Source: Congeria kusceri
Taxonomy: Eukaryota; Mollusca; Bivalvia; Myida; Dreissenidae
Direction of reading: 5' to 3'
DNA: 64,000 nt
Assembly: GCA_027627225.1 (NCBI GenBank)
Contig: CM051024.1
Span: forward strand, 39,123,725-39,187,724
A program made the translations under genes and the position numbers. Below the pieces are notes generated by a model. The model was not told the DNA's origin. It did not search any database and was given only the letters and a program-made list of their open reading frames with translations. Each line of letters opens with the position of its first letter. Position 1 is the stretch's first letter. Shown here in pieces: positions 1 through 10,000 of this stretch.

Positions 1-533
1 CAGGTTCTTCCAACCATATGCTTCTCAAAGAATGCGTATGCTAGTGTCTTCTTCAATCGAGTTGATTGTATTTCAAAAAGAGTTAAAATATTGATTTAGA
101 GTAGATTGTTTTGCTTTCTGTACGATGCCTTTATGATCACATTTTGTCTGACAAGATAATCATGTCGAAAAGTCAACACACTTATTGAAAAACACGTTCA
201 CAGAATAACTATTTTCGTGTTTGCACAGTTACTCGTGGAAATCGAGGTCGATGCGATATTGCTACAAGCATTTACAAGTAATAAGCAAACAGCAAGTGTT
301 AAGTTTTTGTTGTTTTTATTGTTGTTTTTTTAAATAGCAAAGGCGCTATAGTCGATTTAATATCAGTTGACTATGACGGGTAATCCTTTTACGGAAGATA
401 ATCTTGTGTTTCTGTTACTAAACACGCTGCTATCGTCTATATTTAAATCGTCTGATTTACCTACATGTATACCGATTCATTCATATTTATAACGAGTCTC
501 TCTTGCTTTCCAACGGACTGTAAAATATATAAT
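1..533. other. Intergenic, no gene seen
   Basis: AT-rich sequence with no splice-supported coding segment and no recognisable protein. It ends where the first palindromic MITE begins. Confidence 0.5.
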
Positions 534-764
534 GAGGCATGTCGTGGGAAAACCGGGCTTCATGCATGTCCGCACAGGCTAATCCGGGACGACACTTTCC
601 GCTTTTATTGTATTTTCTGTTTCAATGAAGTCACTTCTAAACATAATCCACTGTAGGCGGAAAGTGTCGTCTTGGAATAGCCTATGCGGACAGGACTGCA
701 CAGGCTAGTCCGGGACAACACTTTACGCAGATGCATTAAGCCCGGTTTTCCCACGACACGCCTC
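534..764. mobile_element. Palindromic MITE, family P, copy 1
   Basis: The ends are inverted: GAGGCATGTCGTGGGA on the left and TCCCACGACACGCCTC on the right. The two arms repeat in inverse order the words CACAGGCTAATCCGGGACGA and GGCGGAAAGTGTCGTC, so the whole unit folds back on itself. Three more copies lie at 18784-19023, 29071-29305 and 46944-47142. No open frame. A non-autonomous DNA transposon is the best reading; superfamily not determined. Confidence 0.75.
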
Positions 765-1680
765 TAATAAATAGCTTCAAAATTGTAACAACGTTTATTG
801 TAAACATTCATGCCGAAACAAAAATATAGCAATATACAAAGACTTTTTTCGCATGCATCTAGTACTGTAGGTGTTTTGTGTCGGGTACGTACTAATAGAC
901 CAAGACCATATAGGAGATATGTAATAACATATTTAGACCCGTTAATACATAACTACTGCAATCGCTGTTTTTGTATCACAACTGGTTTAGCTGTTATGTG
1001 TAGTTGTTACCTTTATTTGATTTCGTGCTCAGCATAATAATTATATACAAATGTATGTATAAATGAAGCATCATCGATAGATAGTATGAATTAGATATGC
1101 AAATTATAAATTATAATTATTCATTACAAAATACACTGTATTATAACAATGTGTTCAATACAATAATCAGAATGCGATGTGTTTATTGCAATTTAAATGG
1201 ACATGTTATTTAATTGATGTGCACCTGTTACACTACAAACCGACTTGTAGAGTTGTTAATTACGGTATTGCTTGTGTTTACCCATCACTTGTAAATCTGC
1301 AGTATTTCATTTTATGAGGGAGCTAATTATTTAAGATGGTGTTTATTTTGTGTACATAAGATGTGTTCCCGCCATCTGCGACCTGTATTTTGTGTACTGT
1401 TGTTAGAAACAGTTTGTTAAAAATCGCCATAAAACTCTTTTGGTGCACAGTTTGCACTTATTGATCAATAATATGAAGATAAGTATGGCCTTATATATCT
1501 AATGTTCTTTGTCTTGATAACACATCATGCCTTCATAAATATTCTACGTATTTGTCAAGAAGCAAATTAATTGCCACGATTCCATCATATTTGTTATATT
1601 TTATGGAAAAATGCACGTTTGTATTAGTGACCTCATTTTTGTCATTTTCATAGTAATGTATGATAAAGTCGTCTACGAGT
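765..1680. other. Intergenic, AT-rich
   Basis: No gene, no clear repeat structure and no conserved protein segment seen. Confidence 0.45.
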
Positions 1681-2350
1681 GTTCGTACGATTTTTTAGGC
1701 ATCGTGGGGGCTACGTGCTACGGCGTCTGTGTTCACATTGTATACGATCACCGAGTAGGTGAGGGCGAATCCGTACGGAGACCGCGCGGAGGGCACATGA
1801 GGGTTATACGGAAATCGTGGGATTTCCGTTCGCTGTCCGACGGTCTCACTTCTGACGGAAATCATACGGAGCCGTGCGGCATCCATTCAGAGGCCATGCG
1901 GCTTCCGTGAGGAGATGGTGCGGCGACAATGAAGCCGAGCCATATTGTAGCTTTTGGATGCCTCGCGAAGATCGCGCTTTAGCCGTGCGATTTCACGGGT
2001 ACCGTACGCGCATCCTGCGGCAACCTTACGTACATATGACGCATGATACTACGAAATCCCGATGTGTTGTTTTCGGGCACTGTTCACACAAAAAAACACG
2101 TGGTTTTGCCGCACGATCATCGCACGGCCTCCGCACGACACCCTTGCGGACATCGTACGGTTGCCATCTACGATAGTTTCTTGGCTGCTGGCTTACGATT
2201 TTTATAACTCAATATAACTTTCAGTAAAACAAAATCGTAGAGGCTACGGCGCCCGTAAATCTTTACGATATCGTATGAAAACCGCACGGCTTCTTTAAAG
2301 AGGCAGTACGGAAAAGGAATTAGGGGCAGTTTACGGGCGCCGTAGACGCA
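1680..2350. other. CpG-dense block of CGTACGG-like words
   Basis: About 650 bases with very many CpG dinucleotides, in strong contrast to the CpG-poor AT-rich flanks. Words such as CGTACGG, CGCACGG and CGTGCGG recur at irregular spacing on both strands. The right part holds a perfect 16-bp inverted repeat, CTACGGCGCCCGTAAA at 2244-2259 and its complement at 2330-2345. The small open frames here carry no recognisable domain. It may be a repeat or transposon terminus rich in short palindromes, or a CpG island; neither is proved. Confidence 0.5.
2244..2345. repeat. 102-bp hairpin with 16-bp perfect arms
   Basis: The arms CTACGGCGCCCGTAAA (2244-2259) and TTTACGGGCGCCGTAG (2330-2345) are exact reverse complements around a 70-base loop. 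It closes the CpG-dense block on its right side. Confidence 0.7.
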
Positions 2351-2600
2351 ATTTAGTCCAAGTGTAAACTAAAGCATATTTGTTTTATAACCGTAACTGA
2401 TGGGTTCCTGAACGTCTTTATAGTGAACATCAACTTATCTATATTCCAGAAAATTTGTTTTATAAAGGCGTATTAAGCGTACCCATTTATGCCCTTACGT
2501 ATAAATCTAAACAGCGCTTGGTTAGAATATCAAACAAGAGGGCCATGGTGGCCCTATATCGTTCACCTTGTTTATTGTAACGTGATGTGATGAAACATGA

Positions 2601-3708
2601 TATAGTGCGAAATTATTAACCTGGCATTCATACATATTCCGTATGCAATCGGGATTTATTTATAGATACCACGACACGTATCCAGCGTAGCATAGGCAAT
2701 ACTACAAATTATAAGTAAAGTGATACCGTATTGGTTTATACAATCTCATGAAAATCAAATTCTAACACTGTTAGGATCTGAAGACATCTTATAACAGGTC
2801 ACGTTCAAATGACCTTCCGAAAAATAAAATATCAGCCCTGCTGCGCCGAATGAAATTGCCCTTTGCACAGCAATGTTTGGTCACGGTTTTAGAAATGTGA
2901 TATATTTCCAGCTGATCCTCGGGAATAAATCATTTACAGTTTATTTCCACGCGGATAACAATGGATATAGTAGTACCATAGGCGAGTAAATATCCCAAGT
3001 TCACGTTAATTTCGTGCATACTATTTGTATAGTTTATATATGAAGTTATACCACAACATTTTGAAGGCAACAGTTTGATTGGCTCCTGAAAAGGTCATCT
3101 GAACGTGAAATGCGAAGTCATCAGATCCAGTCAGCGGATAATATAGTAGCGTTAGACTGGAGATGATTTTAATGAGGGTGTGGTTTATATATCGTAAAGC
3201 GCGAATATTGTAGTGGAACAGATGCCGCGCTGGCGATGCGAAGTTTGAAGTTCGAGTTTCGGCGTCGACATTTTATAAACCTTTTATTTTACACATTATG
3301 TTCCGGCTAAGTACCCACGTTTTTCACGATTTATCAATTGAGTGTGTGATCGTAATTGAAACCTTGGTAAATGTACAATAAAAATAATAATGAGATGACT
3401 GTAACAAACTAAATAAAATATTTTTTCTACAGTTTTAATTACATGTAATATCTCATGATCTGAATATTTTAAGAATAACTGTTAAACATTATACAAAAGA
3501 TCGCTGTCAGACGGAATTGAACTCGGTTTGATGGCGTGCGGCGCTCGCACTTATACCACACGACCATTAAATACCACTCAAGCTTCGGGTATTTAAATAT
3601 ATATAACATAAATTCCAATAACAGAACTAGTCCAAAATAACGCAAACAACCGAACACACGGTTTGTTACGAAGATTAATGAGTGTCAGGTTAATAATTTC
3701 GCACTATA
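2601..3708. mobile_element. TIR DNA transposon, non-autonomous, about 1.1 kb
   Basis: The ends are perfect inverted repeats over 23 bases: left from 2601 (TATAGTGCGAAATTATTAAC), right ending 3708 (GTTAATAATTTCGCACTATA). Similarity continues inward for about ten bases with two mismatches. A TA duplication at the ends would fit a Tc1/mariner-type insertion, but is too short to be decisive. It holds a second element (2741-3180). No transposase frame. Confidence 0.75.
2741..3180. mobile_element. MULE-like MITE, copy A (440 bp, 9-bp TSD)
   Basis: The element is flanked by the 9-bp direct repeat TGGTTTATA (2732-2740 and 3181-3189). Its ends are long inverted repeats: the first 80-100 bases, starting CAATCTCATGAAAATCA, match the complement of the last 80-100. 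A second full copy in opposite orientation lies at 47466-47904 and is 439 bp long; a partial copy lies at about 17944-18032. Long TIRs and a 9-bp target duplication are the hallmark of Mutator-like elements. No open frame; nested inside the TIR element 2601-3708. Confidence 0.8.
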
Positions 3709-3761
3709 TAAGAGAATAAAAAAAATCTTAAAAAATCGGTCAATAGGCTTTTATGCATTCA

Positions 3762-4506
3762 TATGGTGGCATAAAACTGCCTTACGACAACTAGATAAGG
3801 TTCGCGAAAATTTTCGTGTTACCACTTAAGTTTCGTGTTATTTAATTTATATCTTAATAGCGTTTGCGAATTTTTTCGACTTAAGATATGTATTTGCTTA
3901 ATGAAAATCAGGCCTGAAACTGCCCAGAACTGACATCAGAATTTCAGTTATAAAAATTTATGTGGTATCACAAATATTAACTAGTTGAAATTTGCATTGT
4001 AAGTTAATTATTATGATAATATTCGTGTTAGATAACTGGCAACATGAATTGGTTTGCGAATACATTTGCGATACACAAAATTAAGCGGTGTCGCGAATAT
4101 TAACGTGTTAAGATTTGCGTTGAACCATAATTATCGTGATAATATTCGTGTTAGTAAGAACATGAGAAAGACCTTGCGCACAAATTAAGTGGTAACACGA
4201 ATATTATCTAGTTAAGATTCGCGTTGTCAGATAATTATCATGATAATATTCGTGTTAGTAAGATAATTTGGAAGACATCGCAACCCCAAGAAAATATATA
4301 TAATGTGAGTTCTGGGCACTTAAAGGCCATTTAGTATGATAATTAAATATATTGCAGAACAATATTCGCAAACAATATCTTACTATCCATATAAATGTCA
4401 TAATAAATAAGTGTTAACACGAATCTGTTCGCGAACGCTAAGTAGTTAACACGAATGTTTTCGCGAACCTTAAGTGGTTATCTTATGGCAGTTCAATGCC
4501 ACCATA
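3762..4506. mobile_element. TIR element with CATTCA target duplication (745 bp)
   Basis: The ends TATGGTGGCAT and ATGCCACCATA are exact complements, and inverted similarity runs inward about 65 bases (for example TTCGCGAA and AACACGAA words). It is flanked by CATTCA on both sides (3756-3761 and 4507-4512). The centre has about four diverged tandem units of around 80 bases with ATAATATTCGTGTTAG. Non-autonomous; superfamily not determined, although a 6-bp duplication excludes TA and 8-bp classes. Confidence 0.75.
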
Positions 4507-5539
4507 CATTCAATCTAGTTTTTATCACTGACAAATATTCTGCCATAACATAGAATTCATGGATGAATACAATCAGACTAAGTCTTAAACCCGATATACT
4601 GAAAAATAATGCCCATAAAGTGTAAAGAAAGTTGTTTATTTTACCTTGTGACCTAGTTTTCGACCGCATATGACCCATATTTTATCAGAACCTAGCTTTT
4701 ATGGAGGACAACAACCGGACCAATTGTTCAATTTGATCTGATGAAAAATGTGGCTCCTCGAGTGCAAAATAATATGGTTACTTTATTTGACCTAGGGACC
4801 TAGTTTTTCAACTGACCTGACCCATATTCTAACTGTATTCAGCTTTCATCTAGGTTAACATTCTGACAACGTTCAAACCTGATCAGAAAACAATGAAGCC
4901 GCTAGATCGTACACGTCACTTAAAAAGTCGAAAAATATGCAATTATGTCAAGTGACTTAGTGCCTAGTTTCTAACCGCAGGTAACCCATATTTGACCAGA
5001 GCCTAGAACTCATAATGGAAAACATTTTGGCCAAGTTTAAACCGGATCTGATGATACAATATTATGTTTCCGTTATTTGATCTAGTGACCTACTCTTTCA
5101 ACCGACCTAACCCATATTCAAACTATATCCAGATTTTATCAAGGTTGACATTCTGACAAAGTTTCAACATAATTCGAGAAAAAGTGAAGCTGCTAGATGG
5201 TAAACCTAAAAATCGAAAATCATTATGTTAATTGACCTAATGACATAGTTTTTCACCGCAGGTAACCCATATTTTACCAGAAACCTAGAGTTCATAGAAG
5301 ACAACATTCTGGCCAAGTACAAACATGATCTAATGATAAATATGAGTCCTACAGTTTTTTTAATTTGACATAGTGACCTAGTTTTTGGCCCAACATGACG
5401 CAATTTCATTAACTACCGTACATTAACTGAGGACAACATTTTGACAGAGTTTCATGGTGATTAAATGAAAAATGTGATATGTAGAGTGTAAAGTGTAGAC
5501 GACGGACGACCAGACGCATTATAGGGAAGATTGGGCACT

Positions 5540-6790
5540 AATATAGGAATAATATACCTTTTTGAGGTCGTTATGTCCTCAGAAGCCCGAAAATGGGTTA
5601 AAGCCCGAGTGCTATAATACGATTTATATGATTTATACGATTTGTATTATTCAGTACAGTCACGCGCCAATAACGACCGCCTTTTATTTATATTATACGT
5701 GGACCGGTCCTCCTTGTTACTATTGTTCATTATTAAACGCTTGCAAGTTCGTACTTGTGGTCGATATCAATAGCACACAATATCATGACATGTACTGGTG
5801 AAGTACCTAAATCCCGACACTTTTGCTGGTTTTTGGACTATTTCTCTGAACAATTGCATCAAATGAAAATATAAAGTTAAACATAATAAGTTAGGTTCAA
5901 TCTTAAGCTGTTATTGGTAAAAATCTTAGTGGAATCTGCTATCTAAAAGTCACTGAATTATGTGTTGGGAAAAGGTCTTAAACACATATCAAAATACTGC
6001 CGAAGAGTTCCTAAATCCAGACCTTTTAAAAATGTTTTATTAAAAACAAACAGAATAAAAATAAACCTTCAACTACAACTTATTCGTCAGAAATCTTGTT
6101 CTTCTTCTTTGTTTACCTTGTTCTGGTGTTTACTTTCAAACTTTTCTTTGTAAAGCTTTGTTAATCGGATATACTGTTTTGATTCCAATCCCCCACGTGC
6201 AAATGTTTACATTTGAAAGGAAGAAAACACCAATAATAAGTTAATGAATTAATACTCAATTAATTCTGTTGAAACTTGACATACGTTGATAAGATAGGTG
6301 TGCGCATCAATTGATACAATAGAATTATATATATATGGGTCTTGATCGTGCAAACGCATTGTTTCTGAGGTGTAATGATTTAAATACTGTCCGGATTTAG
6401 GTCCTTCACCAGTATATTATTTACTTGATGCACGCTGAAATACATGTAAAATCCAGTTTTAAAATTCGAATCGAGTAAAAACACCGAAACATAATGGCGA
6501 CTACCAAGTGCGATTTCAAGTCGGCTGAACGCGGCCCTGGTAATGTAATATTAAAAATTCGTACAAGTGCGCGATTTTGCGCTCCGCAATACACAACAAT
6601 ACGATTTTTAAGTAAATTACCCATTTGTTTCGGTTTTATAACTCTAGATGTATGTTTTATGCTGAAGATCTATTAGTGACAATACACCTTTTCGGTCGTT
6701 AACGGCGCCCTTAAAATGCGTTAAAGCCCGAGTGCGTAACCCAGGTTTTAGGCAAACGTTAATAACCACAAAAAGGTGTATTATCCCTAA
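5540..6790. mobile_element. Degenerate TIR-like element with internal repeats
   Basis: The left edge reads like GGAATAATATACCTTTTT and the right edge reads AAAAAGGTGTATTATCCC, an imperfect inverted pair. A segment with GTTAAAGCCCGAGTGC occurs in direct orientation near both ends (5596-5612 and 6720-6735). It encloses the element 5793-6414. No coding capacity. Confidence 0.45.
5793..6414. mobile_element. TIR element, 622 bp
   Basis: The ends are inverted repeats of about 27 bases with two mismatches, TACTGGTGAAGTACCTAAAT on the left and ATTTAGGTCCTTCACCAGTA on the right. The inner region repeats the word GTTCCTAAATCC. No open frame. It lies between the two halves of the degenerate element around it. 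Confidence 0.6.
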
Positions 6791-6843
6791 ATTGAACAAT
6801 AACACTTCGCAGACAAATTTCGCCAACGGCAGTCGAAAATTTC

Positions 6844-6939
6844 GATCGAAACATAGTAGCGTGTAACCTATAAACCAGAAAAAAAAACAATGATCGAAAC
6901 ATAGTAGCGTGTAACCTATAAACCAGAAAAAACAACAAT
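6844..6939 (+). repeat. 48-bp tandem duplication in the ISCU leader
   Basis: The segment beginning GATCGAAACATAGTAGCG at 6844 recurs at 6892, exactly 48 bases later, with a few changes in the A-rich end. The second unit runs directly into the ISCU start codon at 6938. The duplication also copies the AUG context, giving an upstream AUG at 6890. Confidence 0.85.
6890..6904 (+). promoter_or_regulatory. Upstream open reading frame in ISCU leader
   Basis: ATG at 6890 is followed by three codons and TAG (M-I-E-T-stop), ending 33 bases before the ISCU ATG. Because the duplication is 48 bases, the upstream ATG is in the same frame as the main one, and this TAG is the only stop between them. If the transcript starts upstream of 6890, this uORF would be expected to lower ISCU initiation; the transcription start is not known. 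Confidence 0.55.
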
Positions 6940-7021
6940 GGCCGTTTTGCGTAACCTTCGTAAAGCTATCCCGGTTCTGGAGAGAGCAAATGTGACACCT
7001 ATTGCGTTATATCATAAAAAC
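6938..7021 (+). CDS. ISCU: ISCU exon 1 (start and transit peptide)
   Basis: Encodes 28 residues, M-A-V-L-R-N-L-R-K then a hydrophobic and basic stretch, as expected for a mitochondrial presequence. The donor is AAC/GTGAGT and leaves phase 0. ATG at 6938 is chosen because it is the last in-frame ATG and the one upstream is closed by TAG. Confidence 0.9.
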
Positions 7022-10000
7022 GTGAGTTATTATATAGGATAACTATAATTGATACACGTTTCCTTTTTGACTGCGATAGCATGTTTAACACACGAGAACA
7101 TGATGGTTTAACTTTTATGACACGTGTTTTTGCGACGCAAATGTCAGAACATTTGCGACTTATTGTTATTCCGATATTATTTCAGTATAATGCACTGGTA
7201 TTTTCGTTTAAATAGTCATTTAGTTAAGGCTCATGCATGTGTTTATTCGTTTTTTGCTTAAGATGCGATTGTTTATGTATAAAAGTTATGACAGTGTTCT
7301 AAAACATGAACTAATTATTTATTTCTATAAATAGCATTTCCAAATGTCATAGGGAAAGGTCTAGTTTTTCTTCTTGATACTGCATCATGTACTGTAATTG
7401 TAAGCTTTTGTCTGCTGACAACAGCTGTAAGGGTTGTTCCTGGATGTTTTTGCCTCAATAGATATTTTGCCCCAAAAAGCGTTTCAACCTGAAACTGTGG
7501 CTCCTATTAATCAAATTAATCAATCAAATAATATCCTACGCTTTTACCAATGACAGTGCTCCAGCTAGGTCTAAATGACAGCGCCCTGCTGCCCTCGTCC
7601 CCTGCCCTGCCGCCCTCGACCCCCGCCCTGCCGCCTTTGATCCCACCCTGTCCTTTTTAATCTCAGTCTTGCCACATATGTTTTTATACATGTATATGTC
7701 TGTATAGATGTACATGTACTACGCGATGGACAAAATGGACACGCGCTGCAACCATTTAATCCCCTGTAAATACCAACCCGTGTACTTGTGTATTACGTCA
7801 CTTATCGTATCGTATTGCATGTAGTTTCCAATTTATGGCACACAAACACTGAAACTTTTACAGTTTTTAGCAGTTACTCGTCGAACGGATGTCGGCATTA
7901 CATCAATGCATGATTTGCACTTTGCTCAAACATGCAGTTTAATTGAAATAAATTTTGTTATTGCTCGGAAAAGATGTCAGCAAGTCCACAAGTAAATGCC
8001 TAAGTATGATTGTAAGTTTTAACAGTTGGATTTAATAAGAAATTAATTTTGATTTCAATGCAATTCAAGGTATTTTTATGTTTATATACCTAAATAGCCA
8101 TACGAATTTAAGGTTCTCGCATAGATAGTCAAAGCATGACTGCATATTCAGGGGTGATAAAATTCCGGTTTATGCCGGATTTCCGTTTTTTTTTGTTCCA
8201 AAAATTCGATTTTCAGATCGATGTAAATCGGGGGTTTTATTTAGTAGGGTGGGTTGGGGTGGTATGAAAACACTTGGGTACGAATCAAAATCGGTAACGA
8301 AACTGCTGGAATTTTCCGGAGTTCAACGAATTGAACCTGTCTTTTGTGTTATTGAATGTCATTGGTCGATATTCGTCCGTATATGTTTCAGGAAATGCCG
8401 GAAAATAACGATTTCATTTAGTTATTTGCAGGTACATAGGCGACCGGAAGTGATCTTTGTTACAAGCGGAAAATTTGTATAAATAGGCGTCTGTCAAGAA
8501 TGTAGATATTTTTTAACAGTTTGACATCACGATTGGTAAGTTCCACTAGCGTAGGCAGTAGCGTAGGTCTATCTTTACGGAAGAGGTTTAGTTACTGTAG
8601 TTAAAATAGCATCCATGCCGAACGTGCCATAATTTGATAGGACATGGCAATATTGAAATTTAGAATTTTCAAAATTCTAAGCAGATTGTCTTTTGACTTT
8701 TATTTTTTTTTAACGAATGTGAGTGGCAATAATGGCATGGCTGCGGTCCGCATCCTCTTCTGTCTTCTCCCTTTATTAACCATAACACTGTTGCTGGTAC
8801 GGACAGGTCTGTTTAAATTATTTATATATATTCTCCTAAAATATGAGCCGAACAGCAACATGTGTTTTTCATTGATAAAAAATTCTCATGGGTAACCTGT
8901 CAAAATTTTCAAAAGCATGGGCATGTAGGGGAACCCATAGTAAATTTTTGAAAATGGGAATTTGTACATAACATTTTTTTAAAGCGTTTAAATATTAATA
9001 CAGGCTATATACATACAGGAAGGACCCATGCTGATTTTTTTCAAACGTCTTGATATTTAGTATGACTACAATTTGTTTTCATGAAAACAAATTACGATTC
9101 CAGGGACAGAAACTATTTCAATATGTCGGTAAATTCAAAATACTGAAAGCCATTCGTGATAGGACTACAAGACACAAACAGAAATTATTGTTTGTTCAAC
9201 AAAAGTCTTTGTGTGTATCAAAAGCAACAGTATATGATATTGACAACAACTGTTAATATATGTCTTATATGAATAAAAAAAAGTACTGAAACAATTTAGT
9301 TCATTATATCGGATGTAGTAAAAAATGTCTTACGTTTCGGCAGAAAATGTATATAATATGAATGTTTTGATTTGTAGGTATTCAGCATGCCTCTTGACTT
9401 TGCCACATACAAGGATGATGTGCGGGCTATCGATGCAGGAGTCAAAAACAAGTGGCGATGGGATTGGCTAGATGATGAGTACTTGAAACAGTACATCAGA
9501 GAAATGAAGTCGCCTGGCCAGGCATTCTGTGTGCAGTGTAACCAGACCCTGAAATATGACACTGCGGGAAAGAAGGCTCTAACCAGCCAAGATGAATGTC
9601 AAATCTAGTGGAAGTTTAGCTGGTAAGATTGTCGTTAAATGTATATAAAGTAAATAAGGATAAAAAAATTAAACATCTATGGAAATGCTTATAGGTTTCA
9701 ATAGTGGCAGAATAGTGTTTAAACACCAGGTTTAGTGTTTAAAGAAGGAATTTGAGTATCTCAATGGTCTAGTGGTTACACAGACATTGTTGAGTTATGA
9801 CTGAGCATTGTATCAACTGTCATTGAAGTGAACATTTTCATTAAAGGTTTATATGTATGTACTTCTGTACATTTGAAATTATGTTTCTTTGGTGATTTAT
9901 GCATTGTTCACTTTCTATCTTTCAGGTATGAAGACAGTCTCCAGAACAACAAGTACAGACCAACAGGCTGCTGTTGTACAACCAGTTGTTCCACTCAATG

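Larger units (their letters stand above)
2531..5530. mobile_element. AACAAGAGGGCC-type element, broken by nested insertions
   Basis: It opens with AACAAGAGGGCCATGGTGGC at about 2535, the same opening as at 38932 and close to that at 44411. Its body at about 4510-5500 is a diverged array of units near 150 bp, each with a word like TGACCTAGTTTTT and GACCCATATT. It closes near GACGACGGACGACCAG. Two TIR elements (2601-3708, 3762-4506) separate head from body, so the original unit was much shorter. No coding capacity seen. Confidence 0.55.

Noticed and set aside
1611..2176. Open frames in the CpG-rich block as genes
   Set aside because: Open because of GC-rich composition; no domain or consistent frame use.
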